DNA of 64,000 nt from Reticulascus tulasneorum (lineage: Eukaryota > Ascomycota > Sordariomycetes > Glomerellales > Reticulascaceae): the NCBI GenBank assembly GCA_001557505.1, contig LSAX01000003.1:4712001-4776000 (forward strand). The letters run 5' to 3'. Shown here one piece after another: positions 34,862 to 46,497 of the stretch. The translations under genes and the position numbers were made by a program. The first letter of the stretch is position 1, and each line of letters starts with the position of its first letter. Under the pieces are notes generated by a model. It saw only the letters and a list, made by a program, of their open reading frames with translations, was not told where the DNA came from and ran no database searches.

Positions 34862-37800
34862 TGTCGACGTGTGAGCTTCGAGCTCAGATATTTATGAGGA
34901 CTTGATTTGACAACGAGGGATAGTGCGAGTCCGGAGCACAGCTGAGACGTCGTAGTGCTCTGAAAGTCAAACGTCAGCGAATCTGCGCGTCACAACCTGG
35001 GAACTGGAAAAAAAAAGTTGAGGGCAATGCAGCAGAAACAGCTTCCTTTAAAATTCCCGTCGATCATCCACAATCCGAGAGTACTGCCGCGGCCAAGGCG
35101 ATGGGCTCCCCATTGCCTCAAGCTTATCAGTAGCCAAGGTGGAAGTCGCCGTCAGAGATGATGGAGTAGCCTTCTAGCTTACCATTAATTCGGCCGACTA
35201 GCCAATGACATCCAACCAGGAGTGAGACGACCGATGTGTGCCACATAGTTTATTGGGCGTACTCTCGGGGCGAGTGGCAACTCTCCAGTGAACGATATCG
35301 AATGCAGTCTGCCGGGTGGAATTAACATTAGCGCAAGATAAGAATGCAAGCAAGGGTGCTGGGAGCGCCGAAGGCACAGGGATTGGCGGAAGTGGCGAGC
35401 TAACGGCGTGCGTCCGTTTCTGGAAGGTTGATCGAACGTTGAACGACCCCGACAACGTTAGTGAAAGGAAACTAGCCAATCAACGCGTAGGTGGAGGAGA
35501 TGATCTGCTGGACCTGATAGGCCAAGATGCTGCATCGGTGTGGTAGATCCGCTCATCCTCGGCCAAGGCTTGCCAAGGGCACCTCAGCTCTCTGCCATGC
35601 GGAGAAACGGGAGTGGTTGGAGATAACTCCCCAAAATCTCATCAGCCGCCACCGAACGGATGGAGCGGGCGACAGGCGCATTTGGGATGGCATGTGTGCC
35701 CACACCATTCAACTTGTGGTCCTACCGCACTCATTCATCCCACAAAAGAACCAGGCCAGATGCATCGGATTGACGAGTCAGATTGCCTCGTTCAAGACCG
35801 CACCCAGGGAAATACGGCACCTCCACCCCCACAGACAGCTCCAGCCGATCCATTCTGCTGAGACAGTCAGTGAGGCGGATCCATGCGTACCCACTCCCAG
35901 CTGCCATTCTCGACACCGGGACAGGGACTGCTACGGCACTGCACATATCTACGCCCAATTTGGTCAATGGCCGCGTGCACTGGAAGATGGGACACTAACA
36001 AAGTCCCTTGCACGCCCCTTCATCACCTTGAACGTCGGGCGGTTCCGACAGTTGGAGCCAGGTTGTCCACAGCTGAGCGCAAGATCGCAGACACGTGCAA
36101 ATGACTTCTGATAAGCTTTCAGGAGATGACACCTGTGAACGGACTCATACCCCGAGCGATTGTGTTAGCCTGCGATAGTGTCTTGATTCTATCTGAATAC
36201 TCAACTGTCCTGCGCGTTGGATTGCGCGTTTGATTGCACGGAGACCGGACAAATATGGCCAGGCACAGCACAGACCGGAACGAAGACATCTGTTGATTTC
36301 ATAGCGAGGCTTTGTCGCTACTCTCTCGCAAGCTTTAGAAATGATCCACGATCTGATGAAGAATGATTGACGGCAAATGTCCTTATCGCCTCTCTTTTAC
36401 GATCATACAGATGGGAAAATGCGACAACCAACGCTCTCGAGGCCAAGCAGGGAGAGCCCCGAGATAGTCAATGACCTCGAGGCAGACATAGCTCGCTATA
36501 GCCCCCGATGCTAGCTTAGACGCAGACTTCAGCTGTCGAGTACCCATGATTCCTCTACCAACCCGATCTTGAAGCGCATCTCGCAACCGCACCAACCTAG
36601 GCTCGATCTGCGCCTCAGAAGCCTCGACGCTTGCCATTTGCGAAACCGAGCGATACCTCTACGACTCCTCATCAAACACAAAGCCTTTGTTAGGGATCTA
36701 GCGATATCCGTATCGGCAGCTCTGCCGCCCACCGCTTGCTACACTCCCTCTGATGATGGATCGTGTCCTACGCTTATCCTTGGCCTTCGGTGGGAATAGC
36801 TTGACCGATGTTTCTTCTAGCTGGTGTCAACCAATTCGTCGGTATGCCCTATCCTGATGGTTTCCTGGCGCAGCGACATGTTCCATACGTGCGCATAGAC
36901 AGTTTACGAGCACCATATTGACCTGTTTCTGGATACTGGTCTTGGAGAGAGAAGGGTATCAGCTTGAAGATTGGTACGCAACTGAAGGCAGCTGGCTGTA
37001 AGTCGACTTGCATCCCGCGACCGATAATTGCGATATTCATGGCACTTTGCAGGCGTCCTTCGCATCTAAGGACAGTGCCGCGCAGGAAGAAAACGATGTT
37101 AGTGGTGTGTCTTCGAGCTCCACGGGGCCACTTGGTAATAATAAGATGATCCTGATGAGCCTCATTCTCACAATTCTTCAAATACAATCAGGTATGGTTC
37201 TTTGCGACAATCGTATTTTCCAGGAAGAGCGTTGGGTATTCCGTTGGAAGGTATCAAACGAGCATTACCAGTCGATCGAACTGTAGAATGGCATGACGGT
37301 CAACTCCAGGATGGGAAATGTAGAGGCGCATACATATATCCAGGCGTGGCAGGACAGCCAGCCTTCTACTTTCTAGAGAGATAGAAACTATGGGAGCTGA
37401 GCCGTTCTGCCACAGAGTGACTAGAATGGTCTGGACGGATGCTGCAGAGAGGCTCTTGCTGCTACAAGTTATGTTTGCGAATTCCTCGCGCAGGGGTCCT
37501 TTCCTACGTCTTGCATGTAACGGTGGTGTTGAATAAGCTGGCTCTAAAGCACACGTGATTTGCTTGTGCGAAATATGTATAGCGACGTGGTATTTGTGAG
37601 GCAAGATGTGGAGACTTCACAAGCTAAGTCGGTGAATGGATACCAAAGTTGCACAAGACACGATCAGCCAATCTAGGGACAACCGAGAAGCATTCAGAGA
37701 CGGGATTGCCCGATATCTCATCAACTTCTTTATGTCGCATATGGAAGTAGGTGTGACTGGACAGCTTTAACAGAGAATCGCTTGAGCGGACGTTGAGGTA

Positions 37801-38661
37801 TAGATTTTGCCAGGCTTTTCGCACTTGCGTTGCGACATTGCCACATGCTTAATTGTTGATGATATGTCAATTATAGGACCACTACGTCGAAGTCTTATTC
37901 TAGAAGAACCGATGAGACACTGTTGATATGCCGTCAACCCCGATGGGGGGAATAGACTAGGCAGCGCATTCTAGTCTAGCTTGACGTGGATCCGGCCACG
38001 GCTTCTGGGATACTCGGCCGAGGCATAAAGCATGCCGCACTCTTGCATTATATCCCAAGGTATGTGATTTCGCCTCTAAATAATACACCAATAGCCTGCT
38101 TTCGTCCCTTTCGGAAGCTTAATTCACATGGTATAAAGCGCACAAGTTCTCGACGTGGCACACATTTGCCACCGCGTTCGATGGAGAAGATGGCACTTGG
38201 ATGGCCAACGGGATGTGTGTTTGCCCAATGGACCGCAACTCGTAGGCGGAGGAATATTAAACCGACCCCACTGGGCCAATTGGCCGCCGATGTACATAGG
38301 CTTAGTTAGCAGCTAAGCAGATTACCACCTACGGTGCTGCGTAATTAATTAGTACACCACGGCAGGGTAATTTATTCGCATAGTCAGCGACCCATGCTTT
38401 GTCTGCCCGCGCCACCACATGCCGCCGGAGCTGCGACTTGCTCAGTAAGGCCGAGCCTCACAATGATGTCGTGGGAAAGCATGCTGGAAATTCGGGATGT
38501 CACATCGCGAACAGTCTATAAGACCAAGATGCCTTCTTGTATATTTTAAGAACAGTTGCCATCGCTACATTAACCTTTTTTTCTTCACCTGTGTTGACTT
38601 GCCTACATAGTCTCTTGAGAGAGTCGCAATTTTGTCGATCGACATTCTTAATCGATTCATC
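34862..38661. other. Long gene-poor stretch
   Basis: 3.8 kb with no supported gene. It holds the nucleoside-transporter promoter at its left and the SDR promoter at its right. Frames such as 35527-36111 (+, 194 codons) have random-looking His/Arg/Pro-rich content. Confidence 0.35.
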
Positions 38662-39533
38662 ATGCCTCAGAAATCTGTCTTGATTACTGGAACTTCAGCT
38701 GGTGGTATTGGAGATGCCATAGCAAAGTCGTTCCAGAAGCGCGGATATTTGGTTTTTGCCACAGCACGTAACATATCCAAAATTGATCCCAACCTCACCG
38801 TCGCAGACAATGTTCAGCCAATATCCCTAGATGTTACTTCCCAGTCATCGATTGAAGCTGCAGTAAAATTGGTATTCAAATATACCGGTGGCACGCTCGA
38901 CGTACTGGTAAACAATAGCGGCGCTGGGTATACTGCTCCGGCGCTAGACGTGGACATCGCGAAGGCGAAAGCGATCTATGATGTTAATTTCTGGGGCGTT
39001 CTTGCTACCACTCAAGCATTTTCGCCTCTACTCATCAAGGCCAAAGGTTCTTTGGTAAATGTATCATCAGTTTCTGGGTCGATGTACGATGGATACTCCT
39101 GTAAGCCATGGTAGCCACGTCCTTCACAAATATGCTGATAGAGCGAATAGCAATATACAACTCATCAAAGGCTGCCCTCACAAATGCAAGCGAGGCTTGG
39201 AGGCTTGAGCTCGCACCATTCGGTGTGAAGGTGGTTACAGTCCTCACCGGAGCCGTATCAACGAACTTTTTTGCAAACGTCGAAGAGTATCATTCCAAAG
39301 AATCTTCTCTCTATGGCTCTGTGGAGCAAGATATTCGGAATATCGAAAAAGCCAATGGAAATTACATGCCGGTTGAGCTTTATGCAGAGGATGTTGTCTC
39401 TGCAGTCGTCTCTGGACGTTCTGGGCAACTGTGGAAAGGAGGAAATGCAACAATAGCCAAACTCATCGTCTACTTCGCTCCTACTTGGATTCTTGTAAGC
39501 GCTGTGTCTGTTGCAATCCTTGCATTTGATTAG
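38662..39533 (+). CDS. Short-chain dehydrogenase, Ayr1-like acyl-DHAP reductase
   Basis: NADP(H)-dependent SDR resembling 1-acyldihydroxyacetone-phosphate reductase (ether-lipid and phosphatidate synthesis; ER/lipid-droplet). Exons 38662-39100 and 39151-39533 (50-nt intron GTAAGC..GAATAG) give 273 residues. The Rossmann cofactor loop TGTSAGGIG is at 9-17, NNSGAG at 84-89, the catalytic Ser136 in NVSSVSG, and YxxxK as Y149/K153 (YNSSK). The Ayr1-type features are the GGIG variant and the extra C-terminal hydrophobic segment (LIVYFAPTWILVSAVSVAIL), which may be a membrane hairpin. The ATG at 38662 directly precedes the Rossmann strand; an upstream TTG frame is ignored. Substrate assignment is by similarity only. 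Confidence 0.8.
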
Positions 39534-40239
39534 CATTAACTGTGATATTAGGATATGGTAATGTCCCGAGGACGAGGCTTTAGTAAGTTGGCAGCCGCAG
39601 CCAATAATTAATGACTTGTAAACTGTTTCACAGCTTGGGCTCGGCAATTTTCTAGTTTGACTTGTACTAGTATCATGGTTCGCTGCAATAGGTTATTACG
39701 TGATTCTTGTGCTTATTCTAGACATGTAGGCGGAGATGGAGATCACTTGATCGGATTTGAGTTGATAGTTTTGCCTTTTTAAGAGTGAAAGGAGTACAGG
39801 AGCGTCAATTATGTCCTCGAATAGGCCATTGTATCGATTTCACCAATGGTTGGATGTACGAAACGTTAGAGACCAGGGCCTCATTGGAATCAAATTTTGA
39901 GCTGCATTTCTGAAAGTTTATTTGAATGACAGGAAACATGCAAGAGGCGCTGTTGGTGGGTGCAGTCTATCAGCAGCTCTGGACACAGCAGCAGTAGTGC
40001 AGTGAGTGAATGGCGATTGTCACTGATTAAGCCCAGACATGTTGCTAGCCCTAATAAGCCGAAACCTCTAAAACCTCCTGCTTGAATTTTCTTGGTTCAG
40101 TATCCTTTTTAAATCTCAGAACTTCAAAAGCATTACTATCGTACAGCTCTACACCCCTGGCTGATGTCCTCTTTTCAGGCAGCCACAACGCAAAAATACC
40201 AGTCGAGACTTACTTTCATTTCCAACAACACAGCTCATC
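39534..40239. other. Intergenic
   Basis: Spacer between the SDR gene and the cysteine-rich peptide gene; contains the latter's promoter and 5'UTR. No gene seen. Confidence 0.4.
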
Positions 40240-40549
40240 ATGCAAGCCATCAGTATGTGCAACCGAGAACAATCGAGCTCATATTTGCACATACTAACAA
40301 TCTAATGATTTAGTGGCTATTATCTCTCTTGTAGCCAACAGCTTTATTGTTGTTGCTGCTCCTCACCCAAAGACTCCCAGCAAGAGAGACTGCATGATTG
40401 AATGCACTACCTTCAACCATATCTGCGTCGAGCCACCCTTGAACTATCGTTGTGACAGAAACGGTAGGTTGCACCACGACGCAGAGTTATCCGTTTGCGA
40501 GACAGAGTGCTGGTGTGATTGTACGGAGAGATGCCGTGGCTGCTCATAG
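40240..40549 (+). CDS. Small secreted cysteine-rich peptide
   Basis: Unrecognised 82-residue secretory protein. Exon 1 is only 13 nt (40240-40252, MQAI plus one base); the intron 40253-40313 (GTATGT..TTTAG, branch ACTAAC near 40292) interrupts the signal peptide; exon 2 is 40314-40549. The signal peptide covers about 1-20 (hydrophobic MAIISLVANSFIVVAA). A short pro-segment ends in a Kex2-type KR (28-29), and the mature peptide of 53 residues starts DCMIEC. It contains ten cysteines (31, 35, 42, 51, 66, 70, 72, 74, 78, 81), enough for five disulfides, with a dense C-terminal knot CETECWCDCTERCRGC. This is the build of fungal effectors or antimicrobial peptides, but no family is recognised. It lies in the gene-poor part of the window. 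Confidence 0.72.
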
Positions 40550-43500
40550 GCCTGCACATCCTTCAATATGACGGTCGCTATAAACTTGGCATGCTGGGTT
40601 TGCTATCAATCAGGATATCAATGGGCTCTGAGGCCTATGGAATACACTAGCTAGCATACAGCAATGATAGTTCAGGAAGAAACCAACCTAAATTTGATGG
40701 TACAGTAGACACGATCATCACACAGCCTCAAACGGGTAGGCCTTTGCAAGATGCAATCTCAGTGTGAATGTGCAAGGTGATTATTTATTTTATACTATAC
40801 CCGTGTATGCGTATATTGATGGGATTAGCGCTAAGCCTTTAAGCAACGCCTCTGCCTCGAACTAGGCATGTAACGGGTCTTTCTATTACGACAATGCTCA
40901 AGGTCCAACGTATGCTGACCCGGCTCTCCAAAAGACTTCCAATAGGACATATATCCTTTGAACTGCTGAGATGTAGCATTTGGTACTTGTAATGGAAGTT
41001 GTCCGCTCCATTTCTCGATGAGCCTGGTATTCGGCGGCGACACATGCCGCAGGGACGCTGGATCGGAGGACGGTGTCCCTCGTGCGTGCTCGGTGAACTG
41101 AGAACAGCCTTACCAGCTTTTAAATGTTCGTCCGTCGGGATTACATCGGCTGCGCAGTTACTGGGAGGGGAGTTGAAGTCCAACCTATCAATGAAGGAAT
41201 CTCACCAGATGAACGATACGCATGCGAGCAATTCTTGCTCTTCTAACAGGTGGAAGATCGCTTGAGCATCCACCCGAAGTTGCAAGTTGAGCTTTTCTTC
41301 AAAGCAAGTGAAAGTGTTTATAAGAAGAAGATCCTGTCTATGACCCTTGCAAGCACTGGCAACGCGAACAGTGATTGCTTTGCAGCCTCTCAAGAAGCAC
41401 GTGGGGACTCACGTATTGCCTGCTTCCTTCAGAAGAGGATGCATCCTTTCGCAAAGTGTCGGGAGCAGTGGAGCAGAGCTATAGAGATTCCTTATTCCTA
41501 TCTCACGAACCGCTTGTATAGGCTTCGAACGTGAGAAACATCGAATTCGGGCTGCAAGTAGGACAACAAGGTCTACTGACCTATTGCTGAAATTGACTTG
41601 GAGTTCGGATGGCAGTTTATCTGTCCAGCTCGTTCACAGTTCGGGATAAGCAGACCCATATATCTGCCTCAGCCTCCGCTGTGACCGTCCACGCAGCCTT
41701 GCAGAGCAATGAAAGAAAATTGCATTGGCAACCAAAGTCTGTGCCCTGGAGAAATCTTCAAAAAAGAGAAGCAAAACATACAATGAAGCGGGCGTTGCGA
41801 TTTTCATTACCGTTGGATAGGCTCGTTACACAGCATCTAGGCTGACGCAGACGATTGGAAACCAAGGTTGGTAAGATCTGCAGTATCTATCAGGGCTCTT
41901 ACCTTACTGTTGCTGCGACAAGTTCTAGACATAGTGAAGCTGGCCCCGTTTCTTGATGATACCTCTGGTTCACATCCAGTCTTGTAACCCTAGGCCGCTA
42001 TAGCCTTTCCGACTCGAAGCATCGTAGTACACGTAGTACGATAAAGATCCAAGGTGTGGTGTTTACGGTGAAGACTTCTCCTTTCTTTCTCGTGGGTGGA
42101 TCTATCAAGAACGGTTGTTTCCCTGTCGTAGGCATCTCACGTTTCTTTCGTTACGAACTCAGCCCTGTGTGCGCGAATTTGGAGGCAGCTTGCGAGCGCG
42201 GCCAGACCGAGCCATTATCAAGAAAAGAATTACGATATTGAAAACTTTATGGAATCGAAGCTATGAGGAAGTCGTCGAAGTTGAAGATTATAATTCAAAA
42301 GACTCGGCACTTAGAAAAACATTGTAATCGACTGACATGCCTGCATTGGCAAACATTGCGAAATAACACGGAGTTACCCATCGAGCGGTCCTGGAGCAAT
42401 ATCGTTTCTGAGTTATGGGAGCATAGTCGCGTAAGATATCATATGCTACATCATCGAGAATCTCTCAACACCCAACACGAGTGTTGCTACGCACATACTT
42501 GATCCTGGGCTGCGGTGACGGAACGCGCGCCGATATTTTGTGTCTATTCGAGGGCTGACAGATGACCTCAATACTGTGAGCTCAAGCGTATACTTTACAC
42601 TGGCCTTCCCAGACAAATATGGCCCGCTTAAATGCGCTGAAGCGAGCTTAAGAGACCACCTCGCGTTAACTGTTTGTACTCACAGGAGAGTGCTGACAAA
42701 CAACCGAGCAGACCCAAACGGAGCGAGAGACGACAAGCGCCCTTCTTCAGTCACGCTAGAACTATACACTCACTTGGATTACATTGGTAGTCGGCCATGA
42801 AGCTTGTGACATGTGCCTCCAGGTTCGTCTTTATGCTTCCTGAACACAGAGTTGTTGGTAGCTGTCCCCATGTCTGCTTGATACTGCGCCCGGTTGACGC
42901 GTTGACCTGCGCTTTTGATACACTGTCACCACCAATTCCAATGGCCGAAAGTTCTGCTTCACTTCTCGTTCTAATGAGAAGTATAAAATAAATAAAAAAA
43001 ACGAAGAAAAGACTTGTATGGGATGCAGAACAGCTTCGCAGAAGATTATTCTGCCAGTTGCACTATCCGATCTGCGAACCCCGTTGCAAGGCATAAGAGT
43101 GCTTCCTATCCCTAGATCTACCCGGAAGGTTTCGGCGAACGCTGATCACTTATATACACTATGCATTATTCATAGGCACGTTACACAAAGAAATGATGCA
43201 ATGGACGCGTGAAGTTACATATACGCAGGATCTTGGTGGAAAACAGGGTCGAAAGGGGTCGTGAAGTGTTGCCATCAATACCGCCAGTCCCAATTGAAAG
43301 AAGCTCTAAGCGAACGGGGATCCAGAAACCGTTAGCGCTTGTTTTGGTGCTGCAAGCATGGTTCGAGCGCTAGGCGGACTGGGCCTAGGGTTGGATTAAT
43401 CATTTTAGCTTCATGTTCTCGTAGTGATCCCAATCGTCACCTCCAGTCCTATGACCGACCTCGAGGAAAACACATTAATGAGATACAGTGTGAGTGTTTG

Positions 43501-43804
43501 TATCTTACATGCTTACCTTGGCAGCTTTGCTAGGCTACATGAGATAGCTGGATTTTACTAGGGCTTTGGACTTTCGGGCATTTCTTTGATGCACTAGAAA
43601 AACTACTGTTCATACCAGTCTCTAGCCTGTTGACAGCTTCGTAGGTATATTCAAAATGCTCTCGAGCAACCATAGGGATCACAATAACCAGATTACGAAT
43701 TTCATTTGTTTCTATTAACATTCTTTTATTATAAAGGAGTAGCGTAATCCGCGATAATGTTGATAGCTAACTAGTGAGTAGCTTCGTCTCGTTCCCAAGA
43801 CGAT
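40550..43804. other. Long gene-poor stretch
   Basis: 3.3 kb without a supported gene. It contains the direct repeat CGTAGTAC-A-CGTAGTAC near 42023-42040. A minus-strand frame at 40831-41043 (IEKWSGQLPLQVPNATSQ...) looks mildly protein-like but has no recognisable family. Possible relics; no mobile element identified. Confidence 0.35.
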
Positions 43805-44998
43805 CTACTGTTGAATTGCAGCAGATGTCACCAGTACTAGGAACTCATCTAATGACACTGAACCGCTGTGATCGGTATCACATGTTTGAAGCATCTTCTC
43901 AATCTCTGCGATGGTTACCAAGTCATCCATACTCTGGATACATCTCTTTAGCTCTTCTAGTGAGATCTCACCGGATCTGTCAGCGTCAAAGAGCTGGAAT
44001 CGCCGACGTGCTTGGGCTCCATGGCTCATGTCTATAGTAGAGCTGACCAGGCCCGAAAACTGTTCGAATGTAACAAAGGTGCTTCCTTCCACTCCAGATA
44101 TACGATCCATCGCTTTCTGTAGTTGAACTTTGCTGTATAGGCGTCCTGTTGAGGCAAGGACAGTGGCAAGCTCATCTTGATCAAAGGAACCATTCCCATC
44201 CTTATCGAATGCGCGGAATGTCTCGCGGCATTCGGCCACCTCCTTCTCCGACAGCCAACTCGCTGGCTCAGAACTCCCGCGTCGCTCCGTTTCGGTGGCT
44301 AGAGCCTCTATTCGTTCCAGTGCGTCAAAAGCCCGTTGAGTTGCTCGCCACAGCTTCTTGGGGTCGTGTCCAAAGTTCATCCCTCCATTCTCGGCTATTA
44401 ATGGAAGGTCGAATCGGACTTTGGGATTCTCCATAAGCATACGTCCAACATTTGATGTTTCCCGGCCATAGTAGTGATCTCTATGCGGGAATGTTCCACA
44501 GAGGTTGATTATGCGGAGATGTTCCTCAAAAATTACTCGAAATAGATGTAGCTCGGAAGGCAGAACAGGCTCGAGGTCATTGTAGAATGTTACCCCCCAT
44601 TGCTGATCTTCTGCATTCTCCTGGTGCGTCATGATTAAACATGGAACAAATAAGCATTCCTCGGGCTTTAGTACTCGAAGCCAGTCGTGAGGCTCCTTGG
44701 CAATTGTTCGGGCGATTTTGTCGCCAGCAAATGACTGAATGGTGTGTCGATATATATTTCGAGGAAATTGATCTACCAAGATCATCAATGCCAAACAGCC
44801 CCTTGGTGTTTTCTTCCATTCAACATAGTCGCCGTCTAATGCCGCGGCAACATGGGATCCAAAGCGAGTCTTGATCTCGATGTCTGTCTCGTTGCTCTTC
44901 CCGAACCAGAGACCCAAGCATCTATTGACATCTAGTGATCCATTAGATCCTCGCAAGAACATAAACTCAATGAGCTCATTTTGAAGTGCTTCGACCAT
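43805..44998 (-). CDS. DUF924 domain fused to EF-hand calcium-binding domain
   Basis: Single exon, 397 residues. The N-terminal about 195 residues match DUF924 (alpha-helical, TPR-like fold, function unknown): CLGLWFGK, TPRGCLALMILVDQFPRNIY and FPHRDHYYGRETS. A 50-residue linker leads to four EF-hand units: loops D265-E276 (DKDGNGSFDQDE), D338-E349 (DADRSGEISLEE) and D374-E385 (DTDHSGSVSLDE) are canonical. The second unit (about 300-312, SGVEGSTFVTFE) has lost its ligands. The protein should therefore bind about three Ca2+ ions with a calmodulin-like pair of lobes. No signal peptide. I chose ATG 44998, which has a good context (ACACGATGG) and directly precedes the domain; the frame stays open upstream to 45091. 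Confidence 0.82.
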   Translation of the reverse strand: MVEALQNELIEFMFLRGSNGSLDVNRCLGLWFGKSNETDIEIKTRFGSHVAAALDGDYVEWKKTPRGCLALMILVDQFPRNIYRHTIQSFAGDKIARTIAKEPHDWLRVLKPEECLFVPCLIMTHQENAEDQQWGVTFYNDLEPVLPSELHLFRVIFEEHLRIINLCGTFPHRDHYYGRETSNVGRMLMENPKVRFDLPLIAENGGMNFGHDPKKLWRATQRAFDALERIEALATETERRGSSEPASWLSEKEVAECRETFRAFDKDGNGSFDQDELATVLASTGRLYSKVQLQKAMDRISGVEGSTFVTFEQFSGLVSSTIDMSHGAQARRRFQLFDADRSGEISLEELKRCIQSMDDLVTIAEIEKMLQTCDTDHSGSVSLDEFLVLVTSAAIQQ

Positions 44999-45411
44999 CG
45001 TGTTGTCTGTGATCAGAACAGAAACGAAGCAGTCGAGATACCGCACGAAGATGATTGAGGGCAGTTTGTGGACGAAAGAAAACTGGTTCACTCCCTAAAA
45101 AAAAAAGGGCTGTAGAGCCAGCCTTTTCTATCCTTGAACTAACGAGCGCCTTAGCTTTGTCTCGTGGGCGAGTCCAGCCTTCAATGCAATGCACAATGCA
45201 CAACGCGTAGGTAGCGGAAGGTGGCTTGCGCCTACGTTGATAGTATGGGTTGTGATTGGTTACAGCGAGCTGGCGGGTCGGGTGTAGCGACCCGCTGAAC
45301 GTACATGCGCCATTTATCTTAGAATTCAACTACAGTGGGCCGCCAGTAGTTTGTACACACCTCACGTACCAGGCTATCCGGCTAGCCCTAGCTAGTGTAG
45401 TGCTGCCGTTT

Positions 45412-45513
45412 TTACTTTGATTTCTGCATAATTTCCTCCAGCTCCTTACAACCTCTGGCAAAGCCTGCCCGTCCCTCGTTTCCGGGCACATAGGTCATCG
45501 GAATACCTAACCT
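45412..45513 (-). pseudogene. Orphan 3' exon / gene fragment
   Basis: A 33-codon segment ending in TAA reads RLGIPMTYVPGN-EGRAGFARGCK-ELEEIMQKSK and has clear protein character (amphipathic end, no rare composition). An acceptor-like CGTAG lies immediately before it on the minus strand, so it looks like the last exon of a larger gene. I find no matching upstream exons in 45514-46050, so it is probably a relic of a degraded gene. Family not recognised. Confidence 0.4.
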
Positions 45514-45855
45514 CTACGATGATGAATAGAGTAGACGTAATTATAGCAGCTAATGGCTTGTATACATAATATTAGAGCTATTCAAGAAATCGAAGTAAAA
45601 GCGGCATCAGAACACTAGCCAAATAAGGCTAGCCAGGGTGGAGCTGGTACGCGATGTGTGTACAAATTAATGGCGGCACACTGTAGGCTACAATCAGATT
45701 CACTGGAAAATCAGCCTCGACCAATGCTGGGAACCGTTCTTGTACTAGCCAATCTCATGAAGTACTGGCAGATATGGCAAAATCCTCTTACGTTATTTCG
45801 CAGAACATGAAGATCATCTTGTACAAAGATTGATTTGCGTAGTGTGACTTTATGT

Positions 45856-46497
45856 CTATTCGTACAAGATGCTAAAATTTGTACCATCTACCGTATCAGT
45901 TGTGGTGCCCAGCGCAAATCTTTCAAAATATTCATCGCCTAAAGCAACATTGAAGGCGTTTTGCATCTCTTGTTGCTCTCTATTTAGACCAGGTATCACA
46001 TTCTGGTGCCTATTGGTCTTTGTTTAGATATGTATATGTCATTGAGGAGAGTGAAGTTACTTACAAGAAATTGTTTGTTCTACCACATGTGACAACCCGA
46101 CTTGACTACTGCCAATATAACGTTTTACAAAGGCTTTCAAGAAGATGTTATGGCCCGCATTCTTAGCACCTGACTCGCCAGTGGACTCTTGAATCTCAAT
46201 ATAATTCCCAGCGCCTCCTATTCCCATATGGAAACTCTTTCTCTGGAAGCCTTTAGTTTGATCTGCTCTTAGGGTAGCCGGAATGGATTTCGGCTCGACT
46301 CGGAAATTGCCTGCTCCCCCAATACCTCCAGAGATGCTGGATTTTCGGGAAGAGAGATCGATGTAGAGGCATTGATCCAATGAGGATGATGTCGAGGTTC
46401 TTCTGTAGTTGCCCGCTCCTCCAATACCGGAGTGTACATAGATATGTTTTGGAGCAGTAGAAAGTAAGGAGGCCGTGCTCGCGGATGATGAAGCCAT
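45856..46497 (-). CDS. DUF3602 (Par32-like) GGAGN-repeat protein
   Basis: DUF3602 proteins are low-complexity cytosolic phosphoproteins defined by repeated G-x-GGAGN motifs; yeast Par32 links TOR/nitrogen signalling to ammonium transporters. The certain part is 46497-46057 (146 residues from the ATG giving MASSSASTAS). GIGGAGN[Y/F] occurs at residues 24, 58 and 92, an exact 34-residue period. That frame ends just past a GTAAGT donor. A further open, protein-like 49-codon stretch, 46002-45856 (NVIPGLNREQQ..., preceded by CACCAG), could be a last exon if an in-phase donor such as GTAGAA near 46083 is used. The C-terminus is therefore uncertain. Identity by motif; function by family only. Confidence 0.7.

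Noticed and set aside
35527..36111. 194-codon plus-strand open frame
   Set aside because: His/Arg/Pro-rich, no domain, no splice or signal features; looks like a chance frame in GC-rich sequence.
40831..41183. Minus-strand frames (IEKWSGQLPLQVP...) as a gene
   Set aside because: Mildly protein-like, but no family, no clear start or introns, and surrounded by non-coding sequence.
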